From assembly GCA_051453625.1 (NCBI GenBank), contig JBOZIK010000001.1:137966854-138008965 (forward strand): a stretch of 42,112 nucleotides of DNA. The letters are read 5' to 3'. The position numbers and the translations under genes are program-made. The stretch is from Welwitschia mirabilis (Eukaryota > Gnetophyta > Gnetopsida > Welwitschiales). The notes under the pieces are model-generated. The model did no database searches, was not told the DNA's origin, and saw only the letters and a program-made list of their open reading frames with translations. Positions 34,141-42,112 of this stretch are shown here, piece after piece (the stretch's first letter is position 1; each line of letters starts with the position of its first letter).

Positions 34141-35370
34141 ATTTAATACAAACTTTGACTTAAGTTTAGACATCCTTGTTCCTAAACTATTTCTTACATC
34201 ATTAGAAACAAAATAAAAGATAAATCCTTGTTAGGTTGGAAAGCTACTAGGAATATAATATCATATGCATTTGTAAAGAACGTGGGTTAGAAGGATTAAA
34301 CAATACTAGAATAACTTGTCAAAGGTTAAGACATGTATTTGATATATTTTAATCCATTAATTGTACATATTTTCTCATATTAGTATTGATGTTATTATGT
34401 TTTATTTATTAAATCATGTTAAGTGTATGAGATGCTAAACCATAATTGTTTTTCCTTTATTTTTTAAGTTAATTTAGATAAATTAACAAATTCCCAAAAT
34501 CCCTATTCCAGAAGCACATAATAAACTAGAATAAGAAACATTAGGACCATGCCATGGTGATCTAGTTAATTAGTATAATACTATCTTAGAGTCAACAATC
34601 TAGGTTTTGAGATATATTTCATGCCAACTATGAGTTATAGTCTTATATTAAATGCTTAAAAGAAATTATTTTATTAAAATAAATATATATAATGTAATCT
34701 TGACTATGTAAATTATAGCCCTTAAATGAAAATATCATTTTGTAACATCTAGTTTTAAATGATGATATGCCTATATTTGATGATTGTATAAGCTAATTTC
34801 ATCCTTGTGAAGAAGACATTTTGATTGCATCTCAATTTTGAATTGAATTCTATTTAGTATCTCTGCTTAAAAGATTCCATATCCAATTAAGGCCTCTTGA
34901 TTAAGGGGTGAGTCCTTTAATACATGGAGCTAAATATGTTTAGATCTTATAGTTTTAAGACATTATTGTAATAATTGGTGATATTCATCTATGATAAGAT
35001 ATTGATCCTTAATATGACTTCTATTCTTGATGATCTTTTTTATTATTGATATTTTCCTACATGGTTTTATGTTTTAATTATCTTGTGTTTTATACATTTC
35101 ATACTTAATAATATACCTTATCTTTTATGTTAGTGCATCTTTACAATTTAAATAAACTATAGTTATCACCTAATTATTATAATTTATTAGACGTTATTAT
35201 AAATATTAATAGTTATAATATATGGAATTAATCTTCTACTAGATCTAACATTCTAGCTACATTATGTTATCATTGGATGATCCCCTTCCAATCTTTTAAT
35301 ATTGAATTTCACCTTGAATCCTTTTTAGTTTTGTAATTCTTATTTAACTAACCCTTATAGGTTTAGAATC
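34141..35370. other. No identified gene; probably LTR of gypsy element B
   Basis: No coding motif is seen. Its position just left of a recognisable LTR end suggests U3/R of that LTR, but the start was not found. Confidence 0.35.
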
Positions 35371-35466
35371 ATTTATATGATCCTCGTAGAAGAACAATAT
35401 TCTCTTTACTTTTAACTAGAGTTTGTTATGCTACAATCATAAATTTAACATGGTCGCTTAGGATCA
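35371..35466 (+). mobile_element. Gypsy element B, LTR end
   Basis: GATCCTCGTAGAAGAACAAT followed by ATTCTCTTTACTTTTAACTA resembles the U5 end of Athila/Tat LTRs (ATCCTCGTGGGATCGA-type), and a primer-site-like sequence follows directly. Confidence 0.4.
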
Positions 35467-35468
35467 TT

Positions 35469-35486
35469 TGGTACTGAAGCCCTCTA
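35469..35486 (+). other. Possible primer-binding site of gypsy element B
   Basis: TGGTACTGAAGCC matches TGGCGCCGTTGCC with three transitions and two transversions. The gag remnant starts about 870 bases downstream. Confidence 0.4.
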
Positions 35487-36340
35487 ATTAGGTACATGTA
35501 GTAGTTTTGTATATTTCTTAAATTTCTTTAGAAATTTTTGAAATTTTAGATGTACATCGACCTATACAACTCAATAAGATCATTATAACAAGCATAAGTT
35601 AATACATCATTTTATTTAAAGGCTTTTAATTCATCATTAAGACTTAAGGTATGACATTCTTAAATCTTTACTATTTACTTTTCATGTAAAGATGAGGATT
35701 ATTATTCAATTTAGCTATTTATACATTATTAGTTGTTTAATATTAGATTGATACTTTTTTATTCTCAAATTAAAACATTAGATCTAGAAGTTACACAATT
35801 TCTTAAAAACTTTGAAATTTTGTTAAACCTAAAATTTTTCTACTCCATCCTCCTAAATAGTCCATTCATCACATCACTACTTTATAGTTTTATAATGATA
35901 TCATTTTGATAGAATTAAGCTTTAAATTTTTTGTTACATGTGTATTTTTTAAATTTTTTTAAATTTAGTACTAGAAATTAGAAACTTTTAATAGATATTC
36001 TAGTTGTATTTGTTTCACTATGATAGTACTCTTTGTAAAGTTAGTTTTACTAAATATTCACCCTCATTTGAAAATTTGTACATTATTGATTATGCTACTA
36101 ATATTTTAATTTATCAAATTTAGACATGATATCCTTATTAAATAACCTATGTTTCAAAATAATAATGTAAATGTAATGTTTAATAACCAAATCCCACATC
36201 AACAGATGATTCTAATCTATCATACGTAGTCTTGTTAATAGAGTTGTTAATTTTATAAATCCTCTAATTAAAATAAAAAGTCAATCCTTGTCATGGATAG
36301 TTATATCAAAAAATGTTGACAATCATCTCTTTAAACCATT

Positions 36341-37480
36341 TTTCATAATCTCTCTTCTTTAGAGGTTTGGAACATGAAGATCCTTATTTATGCATTCAAA
36401 AACCTAAAACTGCCATTCATTATTTTGAAAATTGTATTTCTTAGGAAATAGATGATGCAATGTTAATTCTTTTTAATTAGTTTAGAAAAGAAAAATCTAA
36501 ACAATGGCATACTTCCTTAAAATATCTATTCATTAAAACTTATAACATGTTCACATAAATCTTATTAAGATATTTATTTTCACCACACAAAGCCTAAGAT
36601 TATAGAAGAGAAGTTATAAATTATAGGAAAGAGAATAATGAAATATTTCATAACACATTTAATAGATTTAGAACTTAAGTGAAAAATGTTCATAGTATAG
36701 ATATGAGCAAGGAAGATTAATTTAGGTTTTCTAAAAAAGTTAAACTCATGAAGAAGAAAATTCTTTAAAATAATGATAAGAGCTAAATTTTTAGAAGAAG
36801 AAATGGAAGAAGTGTGGGAATTTATAGAAAACTTTAGTGAAAATCCTAAAGAATGGAAAACACCAACATTAGTAACATATTAATTTTAAAAAAAAAGAGC
36901 TAAAAGATTTAATTTTTTAAGCATAGATATTTTTCCTAAAATAAATAAAAGTTTTAAGGAACCCACAAAAATAATCAAAAACATGAAAGTTAATACTCAT
37001 CATTCTAGTGAAGTATTGGCTATATGTTATAGTTCTATTGCATGAAACAAAATCATGTTCTTCAATTCCCATTTATTAAGAGGTACTAGCTGAAGAATTA
37101 GAGGTTATTGACATGATTAAGAAAGAAAATCTCTTTTTAAGGACCTATAATCTTAACTACAGAAAACCTCCTAACTTTTCTTGTAGGAATTTGCAAAATG
37201 TGGCTAATCATCAAGTTGTATAAACCACATAGTAATTGATGTAAATCCAAGCATAACAACCATAATAGCAAATGGGTTAAAATAATATAGAAAATATCTT
37301 AGCTCAATTTATGACATCAAAGAAAATTAATAAAAAATATGATGCTAGGCTTTCTAGAATAAAGCAAACTTTGCAATTAATCACATCAATAACATTATCA
37401 ACCAAAGAGGGCCTCCTAAAAGCAACAAAGAAAATAATAAAGATCGACCTAGTTGTGTAAGCTAATATTATAGAAACTCA
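36341..37480 (+). pseudogene. Gypsy element B gag, broken
   Basis: It reads FFRGLEHEDPYLCIQKPKTA, then EIDDAMLILF, KSKQWHTSLKYLFIKTYNMF, REVINYRKENNEIFHNTFNR and FRT, stop, VKNVHSIDMSKED. Another frame gives FLEEEMEEVWEFIENFSENP at about 36785-36850, and further on AEELEVIDMIKKENLFLRTY and YRKPPNFSCRN. The end reads AQFMTS- and RLSRI-type segments (37300-37370). The order and wording are those of Tat/Athila gag: capsid followed by a coiled-coil tail. Stops and frame changes are frequent. It differs clearly from gag A, so A and B are separate families or old relatives. Confidence 0.65.
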
Positions 37481-37504
37481 AAATAACAACTGAGCATTTA
37501 TGTA

Positions 37505-37628
37505 TGTTAGTTTTTATGTTAAGCTAAAATATGCAATGGAAATGCCCACATGCACATAATAATTTGAAGTTAATTAAATCCTCCTTTTGCTTAGATTGAC
37601 TCATTAGTTTTTTTAGAAGATCATGTGA
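37505..37628. repeat. Direct repeat, left copy (possible LTR start)
   Basis: From TGTTAGTTTTTATGTTAAGC to GATCATGTGA it aligns with 39626-39751 over about 125 bases: GGAAATGCCCACATGCA versus GGAAATACCCATGCATG, AGTTAATTAAATCCTCCT versus TTAGTTAAATCTTCTTG. A copia gag remnant lies between the copies, so they may be the starts of two LTRs. Confidence 0.6.
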
Positions 37629-37713
37629 AAAAAATAACATTAATATTTTAGTTTTGAAGACATTTAACTCTTTATATTTATTGATTTAACTTTGTATTTA
37701 CACTTGTCATTTC

Positions 37714-37723
37714 NNNNNNNNNN
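37714..37723. other. Assembly gap, 10 N
   Basis: Short run of N inside the copia-containing insertion. Confidence 1.
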
Positions 37724-38389
37724 TTTCTAAAAAGAAAATATGTGAAGTTTTATATGAGTTTAAATGCTACACTTTGTGTTTTATTTTATCCATCATTTTA
37801 GTATTTCAATTGTTTTAAAGAAAATTCTTTAGAGTTCCCATTTCACCATGGTCTCTCATGATCCTATGAAAATTTAAAGCCCTTTGTTGGTACAACCTTC
37901 ATCAAGGAAGTGGAATCATGCTAATATTTTCATTTCAAAGATTTCTTCAACATCAACTAGAAAATAAGAAAACAAGTAAGATTTAAACATGAAATGGAGA
38001 TGGAAATAAAGGATCTCACAAGATCAACAACACATGTGGTGCATGCTATATCTAATGCATTGATTGATAATAGTATTCATTTTTTAAAATTTAATGCTAC
38101 ATCCCCATGAAAATACCTTATCCTATTATTCATCAAATTCCTTCTCATTATACTTATTTGCTCTACATTGAAAAAGGTATCTTATTGTCTTACTTTATAG
38201 TAATGAAATCATAGAAAATAATAAAATATTCTTTGTAAGACAAGAGTAGAGATTTCTAAGAGAGGAATGTTGTACACATCAATCCTAAAAGTCTTAAAAA
38301 TTATTTTGTTAAGAAAAAATCATATTAAAAATCTAGAATTTAACAAGTCCTACTAAGTGAAATAAGTGAATCAAGTTTCAAAGGATAGA

Positions 38390-39260
38390 AATATGAAATT
38401 GAAAGGCTTAAAAATTTAAAGACTATGACTTTTAGACATGCAAAGATAGAATAAGATTTATGCCAATTTATGAAATCATGTAGGACTTAGTTTCTAGTAT
38501 AATTATAGTGCCACAAAATCTAAGATGAATTAGTAAAATGGAAGACAAATATGATAATTTTTATTTTACTATTAGCTTATCACTAGCTAAGCAATATCTG
38601 TATTTAGTTAAGCTAGAATCTAAATCAAAGTAAGTATGAGATACTCTTAATTCATTTTTTTNNNNNNNNNNNNNNNNNNNNNNNNNNNNNNNNNNNNNNN
38701 NNNNNNNNNNNNNNNNNNNNNNNNNNNNNNNNNNNNNNNNNNNNNNNNNNNNNNNNNNNNNAGATACTCTTAATTCATTTTTTTAGTTTTAAAATTCCAT
38801 TTATCTTTATAAGTTTAAAATAATAGTTATTTAGTTTAAATATGTATAAAGGAGAAAGCATTATCAAGCATATTAATGAGTTTAGTTCTCTAAGATCTCT
38901 ACTCATAAGCATTAGAAAATCTATTTCATATGATGATGCTAAGTAGTTTTGTTAAGCATCATTCGTTTACACTTTAAAAATCTAATCTTTACTATTAAGA
39001 ACTCTAATGCTAATATTTAGAGAGTAATAGTAATTTTTCTTTAAGAACATAATGGTGAAAAAGATGACAGTTATAACACTTTACTCTAAAATCATTTTAA
39101 ATAAAATAAGTAATTAAATAAATGTAAGAATAAAAACACATAACAATGATTTTACTATCATTAATCTAGACGTGTTTTGATAAATCAAAAGAAACATGCT
39201 AAGAACTTATTAGATGGTAAGATTAGAAAAAAAAGAAAAAAACATTAATGCCAACATTGA
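38390..39260 (+). pseudogene. Ty1/copia gag remnant inside gypsy element B
   Basis: It reads YEIERLKNLKTMTFRHAKIE, then LSLAKQYLYLVKLESKSKYE; after the 100-N gap MYKGESIIKHINEFSSLRSL and LISIRKSISYDDAK follow, the capsid core of copia gag. NANI and QEHNGEKDD-type residues lead to a zinc-knuckle remnant at about 39139: C-F-Y-Y-H-stop-S-R-R-V-L-I-N-Q with CX2CX4HX4C spacing, only the first Cys left. KKHAKNLLDGKIRKKR follows. No pol is seen before the second direct repeat, so the insertion is internally deleted or non-autonomous. Confidence 0.6.
38662..38761. other. Assembly gap, exactly 100 N, with identical flanks
   Basis: The last 23 bases before and the first 23 after the gap are the same (beginning AGATACTCTTAATTC and ending in seven T). 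A conventional 100-N spacer between contigs that overlap is the likely origin. Confidence 0.95.
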
Positions 39261-39625
39261 CAAAAAATAAATAAGGCTTCAATAAATTCATCTCCATAAG
39301 ATAATAATAATTTATTATCATTTTAAGATAGTGTAGCACAACAATTTTCAATATGAGAAGCTATTTGGAAAATCTAGTTTTAATTGAGTTTTTGGGCTTA
39401 CTTTCTGACTAACATTTTCATGGAAAGGTAGAAGATGCATCAATATGATAGAGCTATAACATGTAAATTCAATTTATTATGAAATGAAATGAGACACATC
39501 ATCATTTGTATCTTTATATTTAAATGTAGACATTTTAATAAAGTATATTTATTCTTTTAGTTATGACAAACTTAATCACTTGTGAGAATTTTGACATGAA
39601 GTGGTCATTATAGAAAATTTATCTT

Positions 39626-39751
39626 TATTAGTTATTTTTATGTTAAAATAAAATGCACAAAGGAAATACCCATGCATGTGATAATTTAAAACTTAGTTAA
39701 ATCTTCTTGATGTTTAGAGTGAATCACTAGCCTATTAAGGAGATCATGTGA
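39626..39751. repeat. Direct repeat, right copy (possible LTR start)
   Basis: Starts TATTAGTTATTTTTATGTT and ends GATCATGTGA; pairs with 37505-37628. Confidence 0.6.
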
Positions 39752-39980
39752 GTAAATCATGTTAAACCCTTTATTTTTTCTCTTCAAATTCAGGAGATTA
39801 AATTTTTATTTAAATTCTTGATTTTGTAAATTAAAAAATTTGTGAATTTTCATTTGAGTAATCACTATCCTCTATATTTATTCCCATCCATGCTTTTTCT
39901 CTTTTAATGTTTAATTCAAGAATAACTAGGGATAACAATGAGGAGTGAGAAGATAATTAATGAAGAAGAAGAAATCTGAA

Positions 39981-40719
39981 ATTTAGAAATGTATAAGAGA
40001 CATCTAATGAAGAAATAAATGAGGAATATGATGAAAGCCATGATCCAATAGATATAATAAATGATTCCACCTTACCTTTCCCTAACATTTATAAAGAATA
40101 TATGAAAATAAAAGAACATAAAGAAATATTAGAAATTTTCAAAGAAATAAAAATTAACATACTATTATTGAATGTAGTTAAACAATTTTCTAGTTACTCT
40201 ACATTTCTTAAGGATATTGTCACAATTAAAAGAAAACATAACCTTACAAAAAAAGGCATTTTTAACATAAAATGTTAGTGTTGTAATTCAAAATTAAATT
40301 CCTCCTAAGTATAGAGATTTAAGTTCTCCTATTAGTTCATGAAGAATTGGTAATAATATCATAGATAAAGATTTTTTAAATCTTAGACATATTATAAATC
40401 TTATGCCTTATTTTCTTTATAAGAACTTAGGGCTTAAAAACCTTAAAACATCTTACTTAGTAATTTAGATAGCTAATAGGTCTAATAAAGTACCTAAAGG
40501 AGTATTGAAGATGTCTTAATGCAAGTAGATAAATGTTATTTTCTAGGTAATTTTATGGTATTAGAAATAAAGCATAATCATGAAGGTTTTCTCCTTATAT
40601 TAGGAAGACACTTTTTAGGTATTAAACATAATGTGATTAATTGTAGAACTCAAGTGGGAAAATTTACATTTGAAAATGTAGAAATGAAAATAAATGTTTT
40701 TAATGTAGTTAAAGGATGA
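39981..40719 (+). pseudogene. Gypsy element B protease region, broken
   Basis: DPIDIINDSTLPFPNIYKEY and KEILEIFKEIKINILLLN open the segment before protease, continuing FSSYSTFLKDIVTIKRKHN. After stops, LRHIINLMPYFLYKNLGL corresponds to the active-site zone; the D-x-G-A signature itself is lost. The frame 40519-40719 is still open for 66 codons: VDKCYFLGNFMVLEIKHNHE, LLILGRHFLG (the LILGRPFL-type motif) and INVFNVVKG. These are Tat/Athila retropepsin landmarks in order. The enzyme would have processed the gag-pol polyprotein. Its gag lies left of the copia insertion. Confidence 0.7.
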
Positions 40720-41020
40720 ATTATCATAAACTTAAACATGTTCATAAAGTTGAAAAAATAGCTTTAAATAAATTGAAACCTTTTTAACTAATAAAACCCC
40801 CTTAATATAAAATTTAAAAAATCCATAAAATAGTTGATTATCATAATTACATACCTTCAAAAATTAGAATTTCTTAAAAAATAAAATATTAATAGTTGCT
40901 TAAAAAACCTATTAAGCTTTTATGTAATAAATAAATGCCTCCTTGACCTAAATTTAAACCATTATTCCATAACATGAAATGAGGATGCTTACGCAAAGAT
41001 GAAATATGTTCTGTTCATTA
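40720..41020. other. Linker between protease and RT
   Basis: No motif is seen. A variable linker is usual here in Tat/Athila elements. Confidence 0.4.
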
Positions 41021-42112
41021 TTTCTAGTCTTTTACAATTCAAAAATTAAACCAAAGCTTATTTAACTTTTATAGAAGTATAAAAAAGCTATAGGATGAGT
41101 CCTTACTAACCTTAAAGGAATAAACCCTAAGTTATGTACTCAGAAGATAAAACTAGAAGAAAATATAAAATTCATAATGGACCCTTAAAGAATAATTATA
41201 TCTAAGATAAAGGAAGTAGTATAAAAATAAGTTCTTACATATTAGATGCTAGAATAATTTAAACATTACATTAAATTGAATAGACTAGTTCAATACATCA
41301 TGCACCTAGGAAATTTAAAATCATAATAAAAGTTAAAAATGGAGAAATAGTAACTAGTATATAATTCACTAAATAAATACTGTGTACAAACTTTAAAAGA
41401 GTTAAAATTATTATTCAAAAGAATTATTTTTTGAAACCATTCATTAATCAGGCCTTAGAAAACATTTAGGACATTCAGAGTATTGCTTTTTAAAAGGTTA
41501 TTGTTAATACCATGAGGTAGTAAATTCCCCTATTTAAATACACCTTTGAAACATTTTCTTATAAAAATCTGTTCTTTGGGTTATGTGATACCATTATTAC
41601 CTTTAGATAATGAATAAATATTTCCACATCTTATAGGAGATTGCATAGAAATTTTTACATATTCCTTTTATTATTATTATTATTATTTTTAAGGATACAA
41701 TTGATGAACATCTTAAAGACTTAGCAAAAGTCATGATTAGGTGATTTGAAATAAACCTTGTTCTAGGTTGGGGAAAAAAAAGTCATGGTAGATCATGGTA
41801 TAGATTTAAAATAAATAGTTTCAAAATAAGGCATGAAAACTAACTATAAAGATAGAAACAATTAAAAATATACCTACTTCTAAGAATACTAAAAATGTAA
41901 AATCATTCATATGAGATATTATAAAATATTCATAAAGACTTAGTAAAATTGGTTATGTATAAACTCCTTAATAAAAATGTTAATTTTAAATGGAATGAAG
42001 AATGCAAAAAATCATTTAAAATTTTGAAAAATTTACTAGTTTTAATCCCATATTGCAACCCCAAATTAGTATGTATATTTTAAATTAATATGTAATGTAA
42101 TATGTCATTTCT
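41021..42112 (+). pseudogene. Gypsy element B reverse transcriptase, broken and cut by the window edge
   Basis: Landmarks in order: ILDARII (41238 on), APRKFKIIIKVKNGEIV (41310-41350), KNYFLKPFINQALENI (41420-41465, the palm segment), FGLCDTIITFR (41576-41608, FGLCN-type motif), EIFTYSF where the catalytic FMDDF belongs (about 41648-41668), DEHLKDLAKVMIR (41703-41740), and FKWNEECKKSFKILKNLL (41988-42040), the start of the connection/RNase H side. The wording is that of Tat/Athila RT. Both catalytic Asp residues are gone and many stops occur. It continues beyond the window. Confidence 0.7.
41668..41685. repeat. (TTA)6 microsatellite at the RT active-site position
   Basis: Six TTA units directly follow the codons where the FMDD-type motif is expected. 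Confidence 0.85.

Noticed and set aside
1-42112. CRISPR arrays, bacterial operons, rRNA genes
   Set aside because: No regularly spaced identical repeats, no ribosome-binding-site-led gene chains and no rRNA-like conserved stretches; the content is plant nuclear.

Overview
The window looks like nuclear DNA of a flowering plant. It is very AT-rich, has few intact open reading frames, and is built mostly from old, heavily decayed LTR retrotransposons of plant types: a Sirevirus-like Ty1/copia element, other copia fragments, a chromovirus-like Ty3/gypsy end and Tat/Athila-like Ty3/gypsy elements. Most recognisable sites have drifted by C-to-T and G-to-A changes, as expected of long-methylated repeats. 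I cannot name the species. No intact host gene is visible.

Layout. 1-5.2 kb is less repeat-like and keeps more CpG; it holds broken coding stretches (678-1407, 1472-1620, 2942-3079) that look like remnants of one unidentified plus-strand gene, and a GC-richer non-coding block (about 4105-4870). 5.2-8.5 kb ends in the 3' end of a chromovirus-like gypsy element: chromodomain tail, polypurine tract, and an LTR with a TATA box. 9.2-11.1 kb is a copia pol remnant. 11.4-12.65 kb holds two ends of one copia LTR family in inverted orientation, each followed by a tRNA-Met-type primer site. 16.0-17.07 kb is a degenerate tandem repeat of about 366 bp.

The main object is a nearly full-length Sirevirus-like element at 21898-30791: LTRs of 896 and 898 bp, 5-bp target duplication ACCCT, primer site, gag with two zinc-knuckle remnants, protease, integrase, RT and RNase H, a post-pol array of degenerate GGTCGACC motifs that also occur in the LTRs, an env-like ORF, and three polypurine tracts. 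It appears inserted in the 5' LTR of an older Tat/Athila-like gypsy element (A), whose LTR end, primer site and gag resume at 30797-34140. A second gypsy element (B) follows: LTR end about 35371, primer site 35469, gag 36341-37480, protease 39981-40719, RT 41021 to the window end. A stretch with a copia gag remnant, flanked by 125-bp direct repeats, splits B between gag and protease.

Seven runs of N interrupt the sequence (3195-3208, 17871-18827, 20232-20241, 25694-26473, 31912-32474, 37714-37723, 38662-38761). The last is a 100-N gap with the same 23 bases on both sides and probably has no missing sequence. None of the retroelements can encode a working protein set; the interest lies in nesting order, conserved non-coding signals and the broken host-gene remnant.
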